Below are positions 42,779 to 54,400 of a stretch of DNA of 64,000 nucleotides, piece after piece. Location of the stretch: contig OY723237.1 of assembly GCA_963210315.1 (NCBI GenBank), positions 2,852,001 through 2,916,000 on the forward strand. Reading direction: 5' to 3'. The DNA is from Rhynchopus euleeides (taxonomy: Eukaryota; Euglenozoa; Diplonemea; Diplonemida; Diplonemidae). Made by a program: the position numbers and the translations under genes. The number at the start of each line of letters is the position of its first letter. Positions within the stretch are counted from its first letter, which is position 1. Under the pieces are notes generated by a model that was not told the origin of the DNA, made no database searches, and saw nothing but the letters and a program-made list of their open reading frames with translations.

Positions 42779-42958
42779 CACGGTGGACTCCAGCGGCCCT
42801 AGCGGGAGTCTGGGAGCGGGAGTCTGAGAGGGTGTCAAAGACTCCCGCTAGCGGGAGTCCAGACTCCCGCTAGCGGGAGTCTATACTCCCGCTAGGGGGA
42901 GTCTGACTCCCCCTAGCGGGAGTCTTTTCACCTATTTTCATCCATTTTTCCCATGATA
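42779..42958 (+). repeat. Element E left TIR
   Basis: About 180 bp with at least four GGGAGTC/GACTCCC palindromes. Inverted match to 46132-46289. Confidence 0.85.
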
Positions 42959-43066
42959 TAGTTACAGTCTACTGGCGTGGGGGGTAAAATCATGCGGGGG
43001 GAAGGTGGAAGAGGGATGGGGAGGGGCTTGTTTTGCTTCTGTCAGTTTCCCCGGACTCTGGACTAC

Positions 43067-43768
43067 CTACCTATCCTCCTGGTAGCGGCTGCACCTGCGG
43101 AGGTGAGCGGTTAGAATTTGAGGTGTCAAAGTGCGGCCGTCGCCTGTCGTAGTTGTGTTACACCTTGGGCAAGACAAACCATCCTGCAGGCTTTCCTCAT
43201 CTTCTTCGTCAGAACTGTCATCCCCCTCCTGCTGTGCGCGTTGGTCAAGCGTGCTCAAAGTCGCCTCGGATGACACGAATGGTGTGAAAGTCGCCCCCAG
43301 CGGGATTGGCATTTTGCACAAGCAGAGCGATAATTTGCGGTGTCCTTCGGGGAACCGGAACAGGAAGTAGGGCGCGCTGCTGGGTTCAACGAAGTCCTGT
43401 GTGTTGCAGTGCACAAACCCCTTCTGCAGCTGTGTCAACTGTGTGCAAAGAACATACACAGCCAATCTATGAGCGTGTCGGGTGTGCAGACACGGACACA
43501 GAATGACTTCTCTATACCCGAGGATCCCGTCCTGCGACAGGTGCGCAACCTTCCAAGGCATGCCCGATTCGCGCCGCTTCTCTTCTGCCATTGCAAGATC
43601 TCTCTCGTAAGTTGCGGAGCTGGCGATTGTAACGGCATCTTTCTTGCGATGTCCGTTCTCTGCTTCTTCAAATTCGTCGTTGTTCTGCAGAGGCACTGCA
43701 TCTTCTGGAGCCCACCAATGATGGAGACTGTGTACGTAGGCATTGCGCGTTGATCCCTTTTTCGGCAT
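43067..43768 (-). CDS. Element E ORF3: 233 aa protein with C-terminal zinc finger
   Basis: ATG at 43768. It overlaps the end of ORF2 by 101 nt in another frame, and a TGA lies two codons upstream, so it must be initiated separately or spliced. Contains an acidic Ser/Asp/Glu stretch (DDSSDEEDEESLQDG) followed by a C2HC-type finger, CPRC...HLRRC, at the C-terminus. Earlier Cys/His residues (CPCLHTRHAHR) may also bind metal. No family recognised. As the last of three co-oriented genes in element E it probably serves transposition, perhaps DNA binding; this is inference from position and the finger. Confidence 0.55.
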   Translation of the reverse strand: MPKKGSTRNAYVHSLHHWWAPEDAVPLQNNDEFEEAENGHRKKDAVTIASSATYERDLAMAEEKRRESGMPWKVAHLSQDGILGYREVILCPCLHTRHAHRLAVYVLCTQLTQLQKGFVHCNTQDFVEPSSAPYFLFRFPEGHRKLSLCLCKMPIPLGATFTPFVSSEATLSTLDQRAQQEGDDSSDEEDEESLQDGLSCPRCNTTTTGDGRTLTPQILTAHLRRCSRYQEDR

Positions 43769-44828
43769 GCTCCATCAACCAGTGAAATATATGCCCTGAG
43801 ATCCGAGCACGCAAGAAGGGAATCCGGGCTGACTCATCCTTGCATCCCCAGAAGCGCCAGGGGATGTCTGCATACCGGAAATGCATGAGGTCTGCAAGGG
43901 AGACAAAGAGGTAGCGGAACAAGCCCTTGTAGGTGGTGTCCTGTGACATGGCAAGCACGACCTTCCGGAACTGAGCACCTGTCCCATTCTGCGACACATT
44001 CAGTGCAAGGTTTGTACAGGTCTTGTCGAATATTTTTTTTGTTGTCTCATCCAGTACCCTGATCAGCCGCATGGCGAGCCCCTTGCAGTCATGGAGTGCT
44101 GGGGTGACGTAGCGGGCATTGGGAAGCACACCTGCCAAGAGGGAGGGGTAGCCAGCCTCTTTCATCTCAGAGAGAGTCAGGTGCGGGTATCGATGCACCT
44201 GTTGATACCAGCGTTCTTCTGGGATGTCGCACAGTGAGCATCGGTGCCCTCGCCCCCCGCATCGCCTCATTGTTGCCCACTGCTCAGCATGGTCGGCGGT
44301 TATTCTTGCTATGGACACACTCGCGACATGCACCCCTCGGAAGATTTTCGCTTTGTGCAGCCTCATGATCTGTTGCAGCAACGCGTGATTTTGGAACAGC
44401 TTGTGATCACCTTTCGGAAGGTCTGAGAAAGTAATACCCGGCGCAGTCATCGTGTTTTCGGGATTGATGACCCCGAGAGACAGACGGACACGTGCGTTAT
44501 CGGAACGTAATGAATTACGTGGCGTGTATCCGTCCGTGTACATGACGCCGAGAAGTGGCACGCTACACTGCATTGTCGATGATTCTCCCGCCTCTTCTTC
44601 GAGGAACTCAAATGCCCCGAGCAAACCACGGGAAAGGCGCCATTCAACACGTTCGCAGGCAGGCTTCTCCATTTCGCGGAGTCGCTTTCGTGACACACCC
44701 AGGTTCTCACCAACACGCTCCTTATGAAGCTGGTTGACCTTGGCGAGTGTCCGTTGAGACATCCGAAGGGCATGCCGGTTGGCAGCAAGAGTCTCCCCGA
44801 CACTCTTCGCTTCATTTGCATTCGACAT
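43668..44828 (-). CDS. Element E ORF2: candidate DDE-type transposase, 386 aa
   Basis: ATG at 44828 (MSNANEAKS). The N-terminal ~65 aa are basic and helical, with repeated leucine-zipper-like spacing. A strand-like segment LLGVMYTDGYTPRNS offers a plausible first catalytic Asp. After it comes a CxxC/His insertion (MRRCGGRGHRCSLCDIP), then a conserved-looking ALHDCKGLAMRLIRVLDE segment resembling the second-Asp region of transposases with insertion domains. The third acidic residue could be in the DESARIPFLRARISGHIFHWLMEH helix. The transposase call rests on this motif order and on being the largest gene in a TIR element; I cannot name the family. The last ~33 aa overlap ORF3. Confidence 0.5.
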   Translation of the reverse strand: MSNANEAKSVGETLAANRHALRMSQRTLAKVNQLHKERVGENLGVSRKRLREMEKPACERVEWRLSRGLLGAFEFLEEEAGESSTMQCSVPLLGVMYTDGYTPRNSLRSDNARVRLSLGVINPENTMTAPGITFSDLPKGDHKLFQNHALLQQIMRLHKAKIFRGVHVASVSIARITADHAEQWATMRRCGGRGHRCSLCDIPEERWYQQVHRYPHLTLSEMKEAGYPSLLAGVLPNARYVTPALHDCKGLAMRLIRVLDETTKKIFDKTCTNLALNVSQNGTGAQFRKVVLAMSQDTTYKGLFRYLFVSLADLMHFRYADIPWRFWGCKDESARIPFLRARISGHIFHWLMEHAEKGINAQCLRTQSPSLVGSRRCSASAEQRRI

Positions 44829-45031
44829 GGTTCGATGGCATGGGTCTTGAAAATACCCCCTGTGACACCTGTGAGAGCGAGTGTGAGTGGAGCCGAATAA
44901 GGTTGCAACACACACACCACGTCAGATGTAGCCAAGCGAAAAAACTGTCGATGTTTTGGAGTGTGGGGTTTGTGGCTTCCATGACAGTCTGATCATTCAA
45001 CTTCCGCAGGCTGATGCACAGCCAGCTTCCC

Positions 45032-46033
45032 TCAGAGGGTGTCCATGTCGTCCTCCTCCACTGTGATGGCCTGCGGGATGCTCGGAGGGGCTTCTTCCTC
45101 TGTGTCGGGGACCTCAGGCTGTGCGAGGTCGATCCCCAGCAGGTCCTTGTACCTCCCCACGGTGGAGGTGTTGGCCTGGCCTGAGCCGGTCACCGTGGCG
45201 CGGGGCTGTTCCAAAGGAACGGTGACCTTCCACAGGGCCAACTGCCCCTCCACCTGCTCGCAGGTGATGGGCTCGCCATCGGCAGGGCTCCTGGGGAGGA
45301 AATAGGTGGCGGTGTATGTGCCGCTGGGGATTGTCGAACCCTCGTGGACCACGCGAAGACACGTCAGCGACACCTGCAGGCCTGTCACTGAAAACTCAAC
45401 CCGGGTCAACAGCCCCTCGAGCATCACCACATGCACGTTGGCTGCCCCAGGCAACGGGGTGACCACCGGGAAGTGCTGCATCACATTCTTCGTCGTAGTA
45501 TCCTCCTCCTGCTGCACGGCAGTGTACACGTTGTTCATCTCGACCTCCTTGTAGGCCGGGGCAAGCGCAGCAAGGACCCGCTGGTACAGCGGATTCTTCT
45601 TGTGGCCCTCCTCCGCCCAAGCCAAGGGCATCTTTGGCTTGAGGGTGACACCCACCAACTTGGTGTCTTGCACCTTCCCGCGCTTCACCTCAACCCTGTA
45701 GGTGGCGGGGAGGGTGCCGTCCTTCTGCATCATCTCGACCTCCCTCACAGCGAGCTTGTCCATGTCAGGGAATACGGCGGTGATGGCGTTGGCCACCTGG
45801 GGGCTGTGCTTGTTGATCTCCTTGCCGGTCAACACCGTTGCTAGGAGCCTTCTAATGGATCCCAGTGTCAGCACACTTCCCCCTTTTTTAACGAGGAAGG
45901 CCGTGCAGAAATCAGCCACAATGTTCGTCGCCTCCGCAGCCTCGGGACTCTCTGCGCTCTTCTTCTTCTTACTCGACTTCGCCGCCGGCTTCGCTGCCAC
46001 CTTCACTGCCGGCTTCGTTGTCGTCTTCCCCAT
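45032..46033 (-). CDS. Element E ORF1: 333 aa, Lys/Ala-rich N-terminus, acidic tail
   Basis: ATG at 46033, about 100 bp inside the right TIR and first in the direction of transcription. Residues 1-30 are Lys/Ala-rich and histone-tail-like (KPAAKSSKKKKSAESPEAAE), likely nuclear and DNA-binding. Residues 30-110 are helical (NIVADFCTAFLVKKGG...AVFPDMDKLAVREVEMMQ). The middle is mixed beta. The C-terminus is acidic and ends EEDDMDTL. No family recognised. Could be an accessory end-binding protein. The gap to ORF2 is about 200 bp. Confidence 0.6.
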   Translation of the reverse strand: MGKTTTKPAVKVAAKPAAKSSKKKKSAESPEAAEATNIVADFCTAFLVKKGGSVLTLGSIRRLLATVLTGKEINKHSPQVANAITAVFPDMDKLAVREVEMMQKDGTLPATYRVEVKRGKVQDTKLVGVTLKPKMPLAWAEEGHKKNPLYQRVLAALAPAYKEVEMNNVYTAVQQEEDTTTKNVMQHFPVVTPLPGAANVHVVMLEGLLTRVEFSVTGLQVSLTCLRVVHEGSTIPSGTYTATYFLPRSPADGEPITCEQVEGQLALWKVTVPLEQPRATVTGSGQANTSTVGRYKDLLGIDLAQPEVPDTEEEAPPSIPQAITVEEDDMDTL

Positions 46034-46131
46034 TTTTGTGAATCAGGTCTGCGAGCTGGGATGGGTGGAAACGTCCGTTTGGTGTGTGTGTGTGTGGCTG
46101 TACTTCAGTGACGAGTGCCACATTGCATAGG

Positions 46132-46289
46132 TATCATGGGAAAAATGAGTAAAAATAGGTGAAAAGACTCCCGCTAGGGGGAGTCAGACTCCCGCTAGCG
46201 GGAGTATAGACTCCCGCTAGCGGGAGTTGGACTCCCCCTAGTTGAGACTCCCGAAAAGGGTTACCCTACCCCCGCTGGAGTCCACCGTG
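46132..46289 (-). repeat. Element E right TIR
   Basis: Inverted match to 42779-42958, about 20 bp shorter, with substitutions concentrated near the outer end. Confidence 0.85.
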
Positions 46290-47439
46290 TAGTGAAAACT
46301 GACGAAGATTGACGAAGAATAACGACCAGCGAAGACCCCCTGTGACAACCTTCTTGTTGTGTGTGGTCTTGTCCCAAAAAGAGAACTCGTCCAGCCAGTG
46401 GGTCGTAACAAGCGACACTCACACCTTGCCATTTTGTAAGTTCGGCGTAGCCAACTCAGGAAACTTTTCACCGTGCGGATCCTTGCGAACACTTCACACG
46501 CCCGGCAGGTTGGTGGGGTGTTCTGTGTTCGAAGAAGTTCGACTGTCGTTGCACCGTCACACCCCACTCACCCATCCCACCCCGCCACCAGAGATCACAC
46601 TCCAGAAGATGGGTTGTTCTTTTGCGGTGGTTTGATGGTGGTGTCGAAAGCAATTCGCGCAAGATACTGAACGACGCACAACACTTTTCACCCAGAAAAG
46701 GGGGGGTTTGGCCCTTCAATGAAAACCTGCCACACAGCCGCTCAGGCCTTGCGATGCTCAAGTGCCGGTTGGACCCCTATGTCCTTCAGGCCCCAAAGCA
46801 GGCAACGATATGGGATCAACCTCACAGGGGTGAACAACAGGGTGAACAAGGCACGGGTTTACACTGCAACCTCAAGGACTGGCGACACCTCTCCCACAGT
46901 CTGCGGCACTCTGCCGTGGCGACAAGGCTTCCTGTCACGGGAGATCGCTGCGTGGATCAACGTGGCACCACCCGTGTGCTCGGCAGGTTGTTTCGGCACC
47001 TGCTTTCTCCGTGTCATGCTTTTCGTGAGCGTGTCAGGGATTGTTGGCACACGCTGGGGAGGGTTTCACATGATGACATAACATACATCAGAAGCACACA
47101 CCCACGTGGCGCTATCCTTGGCAGGACTTTGAAGTGCCGCCTTGATATCCTTGTTGGATAGAACCCTCATATCACACCCTCAATCAGCTGACGAAAACCT
47201 AGGAAAAAACGAGTGTAGGATAGCGGGCCCGGTTACTCACGGTATGGACCCTCGGGGCCAGGCTGCGATACCAGCACGCGAACCCAAATTGCAATACGAA
47301 AACCTGAGATTTCTGGCTGATTTGGCCATGTACCCAGGTCCTCAGCAGGAGCTAGATATTCGCGGTCCCATTTTAGGGCAACGAATGGGCTCAAAATTCA
47401 TAAATTCCTTTGAAAACGGACCCAAATGTCCAAAATAGG
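46290..47439. other. Spacer, no supported gene
   Basis: Overlapping plus-strand ORFs at 46622-47161 and 46719-47081 have no recognised domain. Confidence 0.4.
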
Positions 47440-47868
47440 CCCACCCCAAAAAAAAAAAATCGAAAAGGTCCCCCCACAGAATTTCTCAGAATTTTCCAGA
47501 TTTCTCAGATTTTCCAGAATTCCGACAGAATTCTCAGAATTTTCCAGATTTTCTCAGATTTTTCAGATTTTGGCATTCTGGCCCGGATTTTTGCAGAAAT
47601 ATTTCGATGAGCCATTTTAGGGCTCAAAATGGGCTCAAAATTCAAAAATTCCTTTGAAAATGGGTCCAAATGTCCAAAATAGGCCCACCCCAAAAAAAAT
47701 TTTGAAAAGGTCCCCCCCACAGATTTTCCAGAATTCTGACAGAATTTCTCAGAATTTTCCAGATTTCTCAGATTTTCCAGAATTCTGAGAAATCTGGAAA
47801 AATCTGGAAAAATCTGTCCAGAATCTGGCCAGATTTTTTCCAGAATTCTCAGATTTTTCCAGATTTCT
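47440..47868. repeat. CAGAATTTTCC satellite-like array (left of LINE)
   Basis: AT-rich words TTTCTCAGAATTTTCCAGAT in both orientations. It includes a duplicated segment (GGCCCACCCCAAAAAAAA, then GAAAAGGTCCCCC) at 47440-47475 and 47685-47715. The same words continue at 55645-55800, on the other side of the LINE. The AAAGGTCCCCC motif also appears at 60290, 60975 and 61205. Confidence 0.75.
47858..47868. repeat. Candidate target-site duplication, 3' side of LINE
   Basis: TCCAGATTTCT, identical to 55645-55655. Caution: the surrounding satellite uses the same words. Confidence 0.55.
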
Positions 47869-48169
47869 TTTTTTTTTTTTTTGCGTATCCGTCAGGTGGA
47901 CCACCGGGTGGGGAGAGATCCGGTGTGAGGCACTTGGGTCCGTCCAGGTGGGCAGGGGGAACCTGGGGGCGGGGGGCCTCAAAACCCGTCTACCAGTGCC
48001 GCTTCTAATCTCGTCGGTCTTGTCCCAACCACCACCAGCCAGCCCAGAACGCCCTGACGCTGCGACCTCGTCGATTTTTCCGTTTCGCCCATCCGCCCAA
48101 CTCCGCCAACCCAACCAGCCCTACCCTTTCTCCCAGTCAGGGCGGTACTCACACGAGCGGCAAAGCGCT

Positions 48170-48400
48170 GGGGGAGGGGGGGGGGGGGGGGACATCAATA
48201 GGGGAGGGGAGGGGAGGGGGGAGGAAGGGAGGGGAGGAAGGGGGGGGGGGTTATGTTGTTTCTAACCCAGACCTGCTGTGCAGAGCCCGGGGGAGGGGGT
48301 GGCCAGCCCCTGTCTAACCATTCACAACGGCCACCTGCACACATCTATGAAAGGGGGGGGGGGGGGGGAAGGTCCCGGGGGGGGGGGGGGGTGGTGGGGG
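48170..48400. other. Poly-G / G-quadruplex-prone stretches in LINE 3' UTR
   Basis: Runs of 8-17 G separated by short spacers (48174-48190, 48205-48252, 48352-48392). On the element's own (minus) strand these are C-runs. Confidence 0.6.
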
Positions 48401-48417
48401 TGGGGACGCTGCTCCGC

Positions 48418-51400
48418 CTACTCGCCCCGCTCCACCTCCGTCTGCAGCTTGCGCATGTAGACGCGCAGGCTGACCCCCGGCTCCCTCGTCTGGTTCCCGG
48501 GCTCGGCCTGCGCGCCCCCTTGCAGGATGCGCGCCTGCAGCCACTCCGCCGCTACGTCACCTGCCACCCTGGGCGAGAGGGGGCAAAGGCCATAGCTGGG
48601 GTGGAAGCAGTGCCTCCACGCCTCGACGGTGCGGGGGATGGCTCCTCCCATCGAGACGCAGGGGGCCATGCCGCGGGCCCGCGCTACCACCCCCTCGGCC
48701 CAGACACGGGACGCCGCAAGCTCCTGCAGAGCGGGGATGTTCGCCGCGGGCGTCTCGTCGTCCCCGTAGGCGTCGATGGCCTGGAGGTCGTCCTCGGGCT
48801 CCCACACGTTCGCCGGGTCGTCGTCGAACTCCATGGGGCCCGCCGCGTCACCCTGACGCAGCTCCTCCAGGCGTCTCGAGGACGCGGCCGTCCGGCTGCG
48901 GCGCTGCCCGTCCCGGCGGGCCTGCGCGGCGTTGCGCATCATCGTCGCAGCAACCCCCTGGATCCCGCCAGCCCCACCGGGGGCTGTTCCGCCAGAGGTG
49001 CCAGAGGGGGCTGTGTTGAAGGTGTGGGAGCCTCCGCCCTGGCGGCGCCGCGCGGCCTGAGCGGGGCCAGACGGCTGGGCGCCTGCCGCCGTGACCGGAG
49101 CCGCAGAGGGCACACCAGAGGGGGCTGTGTTTGAGGTTTGGGAGCCTCCGCCCTGGTGGTTCTCTGTGGCCCCCGACCCCGACGGCGGGCACTCTGCATG
49201 TTGGGCCTGCCCCTGCATGGGGGCTGGGGCAGCCCGGGAGGCACTCTCCGCCGGGGGCACGCTGTGGCCGTGGGTCGCGGAGGGCGCACCAGAGGGGGCT
49301 GTGTTTGAGGTTTGGGAGCCTCCGCCCTGGTGCATCTCCACGTCCTGGCCGGGAGCGACCGGCTCCTCCGCCACTTCCTCCTTCACCCGCGTTGGATGGT
49401 GCGCAGCCCCCGACGAGTCGTGCGGGGCACTCGGCTGCCTGGGCCCCATCGGCGTGTCGTGCATGCGGCTCGGGATGGGCTTCCGCCGGCGGGGGCGCGC
49501 CCGGGCGGACTCCAGGACCTCCCGCAGATCCGGGGTGACCGCGGGTTGCTCCGCAGGGTCTGGAGCGTCGACATCCACCGCCACCCGGTCAATGTAGCCT
49601 GGGCACCGCTCACCCCGCACTGCGCACGACGCGCACACTTTGCGCCAGCATCTGCCACACGCGTGATGCCTCGCGGAGCGGTCGAACGGGCGGCGGCACT
49701 TCTCGCACTCCTCCACCTGGCCCGCCGAGCCCCCCTGACGCACCATCTGCATGGGACTATCACCATCGCACCCCGTGACATCCGCTGCCATCGGCTTCGG
49801 GGGAAGACCCGCCAGGTGCTGACGCATGGGCTCCGGCATAACTAGGGGCACGTAGTGCCCATGTTGCCCCCCCGTCCTCCGCAGACAGTGGGCGTCCACC
49901 ACTGCACCCGCACCTACTGGGGACAGAAGCATCGGCTGGTGGTTGTCGATGAGCACGAGGACGACGCATCTGGTCACGCGCGCAGCCGCCGCCAGGGCGA
50001 TGAAGTCCGCCCAGGTGCGCACGTCGTCGCTCCCTGCGCGCATCATCTGCTCGGCCCACTGGTTCGGACCCTCCTCCACCCGCATCCGGAGGTCCGGGTC
50101 GCGCATCGCCCTGCGGACTGCCTCTTGGCGCAGCCACCCGCTGGATTGCTTCACCGATCGGGCACCCAGCGTGGCCAACGCATCAAAAGCACAGTCCCCC
50201 ACCCGGAACGACCACCCGTCCGGCTCGACCAGGCCCAGCCGCGCCTGCTGCTGCAGGGACGACAAGCTCAGCCTCCCGTCCGTCTGGCCGCGCCACTCCA
50301 GCAATTGGGCCAGGGGGTCAGCCGCCACCCCACCCGCCGGCTGCGGGAGGTCCCCCTCCGCGGGGGGAGGCGGCGGGCGTGGGCGGCGGGGAGGGGCAGG
50401 TTCGGGTTCAGGGGTCGGCTCCTCGGGGCCCGCCGCGTCATCCGGGTCACACATGAAATCCTCCGCGTCCATGTGCCCGTCGAAGTGTGGCGCGGGGGCC
50501 AGGTCCGTGTCAGGCGCGAAGAAGTAGTCCGGCTCCACGCCCACCAGCGGATCCGGCAAGACCCGCTCCCGAGTCTGACCAGAGCGCAGGTCCGTGCACA
50601 GCGCCCCCCTGCGGAGCGACGACCGCCCCACCGCCCGCATCAACGGCACCACTATCCGCGCCGCCCAGGAACGAGTGAGCTCGGCCCTGTCCCCCAGCTT
50701 GTGGTCCACCGCGAAGCTGACCAAGTGCCTGAAGAGCCGCACGGCCTCCGGACCCATCCCGCCCGACTGCTCCAGGGCGAACGCGGAGAAGGCGATCTCA
50801 ACCTCCTGACACCGCGCCCCGTGCTTGCGATGCTTGGATGCTTCAGCCCGCGACGCGGTGTACCCCCGCGCTCTCGCCGCACCCTGCCTCGCAGACTCCG
50901 CGCACGTCGACCACACGGTCACGTCGATCGCCCGGCCCCGCGACTCACCTATGCCGCACGGGAGGAACACGTCAGCCGGCTTGCCCCCGCCCAAGAGGAG
51001 GTGGTTGGGCTCCAGCTGGGGGCCGAGTCCCGCGTCCCGCGCCAGCCCCAGCACCCCGAGCTTCACCGCGTCGTGGCGCTTGATGCGGTCCGCCGATGCC
51101 TGGCAGCTGAACACATGGGCGCCCAAGACGTCCATGGCGTCCCCGCACTCGTGGCACCGCGACCCAGGGGCGAAGACGACGAGGCCCAGGCGCAGGCGAG
51201 CCGCCACTTGGTACTCCTCCCTCCCCATCGCAAACTGTTGTTCTGGCGTCACCGTCACCCACGCCCCTGCGCCTGGGAGGGACGCGGACAACTGACGCCC
51301 TTTACTCAGCACGTCAGCCTCCGCCAGTAGGGTCTCGTGCTGCCGGCTGATGATCGCCAGGGATAGGTCGCGCTGGCGGAGGGGCTCGCCCGGGCGCTTG

Positions 51401-54400
51401 TGAGGGTCCACCCAGTCCGCCTCCGCCACCAGCTCGTTGTGGGCGGTCGCTGCCACGCGCCACGCATCCGCATCCCAACGATATCCGCTGTCCAGCTGCA
51501 CACATAGGGGGAAGAAGGAGCTAGCCGCCGCCAAAGCCGCAGCGGTGATGTGGTCCTCCGACCTCCGAATGCCCATACCCCCTAGCCTGACGGGCAGGGC
51601 CGCCTGGTCTCGCGCATCGTCAGGGAGGGTCCCGTCCCTGTCCCCGAGCACAGATGCCAGCACCATCCCGATTTCCTTGTCATACTGGCGAAGGTATTCT
51701 CTCCCGGCGTACCCAATTGCGCGCATCTGGAAGACCAGCTTGCAGAAGCCTTCACAGTGTCGCAGGAGGGTCATGGCCACTTGCGCGTCTTGGAGGTGGT
51801 GAAGCTGGCGCAGGTTCGGGATGAACTTCTCTCTCAGTTTTGTATCCATCACCCGCTCGCAGAATTCCGCATCCCCCACCGGAGCCCCGAGGAACTCGAA
51901 GTTGTGGTGGAGGAGGTCCATGCGAGTCGCGCGCTCCTTTTCCGTCGCGGCTACATCAAGGCCCGCTCCCCGGAGGCCCTCCACCGAGTGCCCATTCAGC
52001 GAGATCACTTCGCATTTGCGGCGTGCCACCACCAGGCCCAGCTCCGCGCTCCGCCGCTCGAGGATCGCGAACGCGTGGCCGACCGCCCCGGGGGAGCCCA
52101 TCAGCGTGCCATCGTCCAAGTACCACACGCTGCCCTCCACCCCCGGCAGCTTGCCTAGGTCCTCGGTCAGCTGGCGGATGGCCAGGGAGAACAGGAGCGG
52201 CCCGAGGGGGTCCCCCTGCTGTACCCCCCTCTGCGATTCGAGCACTTCGCCACGGTATATCAGGGCTGAGGGCGACGCGTAGCACCACTCGACCCACGCC
52301 GACAGCTCCGGGAGGTCCCGCCTGACAGCATCGATGAACGCCTGCCTGTTAACCATGTTAAAGGCGTTGGCATAGTCGATCTTCAGCAGGACCTTGTCCG
52401 CCCCCCTGTTGCGCGCCGCGAAGTCCTTCACGACCGCCGTGGCCGCCTCCAGTCCGCCGTCCACCGCCACTCCTACTTGCCTCCCCTTCAGGAGGAGCTT
52501 CCCAGCCTGTTCCCTGACGTCTGCGGTGAGGGTTTTGGCCACCAGGCGGCGGAGGGTCTCCCCAACCGCGATCGGGCGGATCCCCGCGTCTGGCTTGGGG
52601 AGCGCGACCAGAGACGCGCCCGCGATGTGCCGGGCCAGCTGCGGGGGGGCCTCGCCTCTGCGCAGGACATTCACCACCGCCGTGAGGGCCGGAAGCACAT
52701 CCACTCCCTCCACCTGGACGAGCTCCCGGAGGTGGTCCGCCCTCAGGCCTGAGGGGCCGGCGCCCGTGCCCCTCGGTAACCCCTTCAGCGCTTTAAACAC
52801 CTCGGCGGGGGTGGCATCCGCGGGCACTACCCGCGTCGCCGCGGAGATGGCTGGGCTGTCCGCTTCCGGGTGCATTGCTAGGAGCTTCGCTTTCGTGGCA
52901 GGGGTGGCAGGCGCCAGGCCGGCGCTCCTGGTGCGCGCCATCGCCGCCGAATACCGCCCTTGTCTCGCCGCTTGCACCACCGCTTCCTCCGTCTCCTCCC
53001 ATGTGGGGGCAGCCTCCACCCGTCCCGGGCCCGGGGCTTCCGTCCGGGCCCGGCGCCAGAGCTCCGACGCGCGTCCTTCCCGCCAGAGGATGATCGCCTC
53101 CTCCCGGGCCCGCTTCGCCAGCAGCTGCTTCTTCTTCCCTCCACGGTAGGTGCGGAAGAGGGTTTTGGGCACCAAGAGAAGGCGGAGCCACGCCGTGGTG
53201 CTCGAACTATTCGCTGCGACATCCCACAGGGCCTGGCTATAGGCTACCGCCGCCGGGCGGAGGATCGCCCCGGGGACCGACAGCGACACCCCCACTCGCT
53301 CCGTGTGGATGCTCTCAAGGGGAGGGAGGCGACCCGCATCCGCTGCCTCCGCCGCAGAGGGTGCGCGCCTGTTCGGCACCACAGGGGTCGCGCCACGTGG
53401 GCGGCACTTCACGCAGGAGTCCAAGGAGGTGCTCATTACCTTCGAGCACCACATGCACTTCTTCATGCCCAGCAGACGAAGCGCGCTCGGCGGGAACTCC
53501 TCACCCTGGTCTGCGTGCGCCTGGGCGTGCTTGCGGAGCGTCTCCTTGGACGAATACGGCGTATGCCGGTGGAGAGCCGAGCCCGCGCAGGCCGTGAGGG
53601 GGCAGAACCAGCGGCGACGCACATCCCCCAGGCCCGCCCCTTCTGCCTCCTGGGCACCCTCCCCTAGGGCCGCCGGGCAGGCGTCTCGACACGTGGCTGG
53701 GCTGAGGTGGGCCGGCGCCGCGCTCTCTCGAAGGGCCCTGCGTCGGGCAAGGGGCATGGCCACTCCCTCGTAGTGGTTGCCAGAGAGAGCCACCACCCTG
53801 ACATCTGCGGGGGCTGGCCCCTGCTTCTTAGGGCGCCGCGGGTCCACACGGATTGCCTGACCCCTGCCCTCCTGCACCACCACCACTGACAAGTCCCACG
53901 CTCCCGCCGCCAGGTGCAGCGCGAGGTGGTCCCCATGCGCCGCACCAGCCAGGCCCGCCCGATACTCCTCGACCCGCCTGGCGTCCCCTAACAAGTGAAG
54001 CAGTTGAGGTTTCACCGAGGCGTCCCCTGCACGCCGGGACAGCTCGGAGCGCATGCCCACTATGTCGTCGTGGGAGGGGAGGGCGGCCGTGGGCGTGAGT
54101 GCCGCGAAGAGGCAGTCCCCTGTCGCCTGATTCGGCACCCTGGACCCCCCGAACTGCGACAGGACCTCGTCCACCCCAGTCCAGTCCTCCTCCATCTCCA
54201 GGTCCCCACCGCACAGGTCGCGCGGGCCGAGGAAGAGCGGGGGGCGCTCTGACGTTGCGCACAGGAGGCGGGTCCGTCTCATGGGCTGTACGGAGCGCCA
54301 CAAGTCCAGGGTCACCGCGTCCCGCATCTCCGACTCCCGCAGCCGCGCTGCCGTCACGGCCACCTCCACCCCAGCCCAGACGAGACACGCGAGCGACAGG

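Larger units (their letters stand above)
42779..46289 (-). mobile_element. Element E: 3.5 kb DNA transposon with three co-oriented genes
   Basis: Ends CACGGTGGACTCCAGCG and its exact inverse. TIRs 42779-42958 and 46132-46289 consist largely of palindromes of the type ACTCCCGCTAGCGGGAGT and both run inward to TTTTCACCTATTTT...CCCATGATA. TA is found directly outside both ends (42777-42778 and 46290-46291). Three minus-strand ORFs fill the interior. The CACGGTGG terminus resembles that of Transib/RAG-related and other CAC-ended elements, but those differ in target duplication (Transib 5 bp), so the superfamily is open. Element D shares the terminal octamer. Confidence 0.8.

Noticed and set aside
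42779-46289. Calling element E a Transib element from its CACGGTGG ends
   Set aside because: No 5 bp GC-rich duplication is present (flanks fit TA) and ORF2 cannot be aligned to RAG1/Transib by eye.
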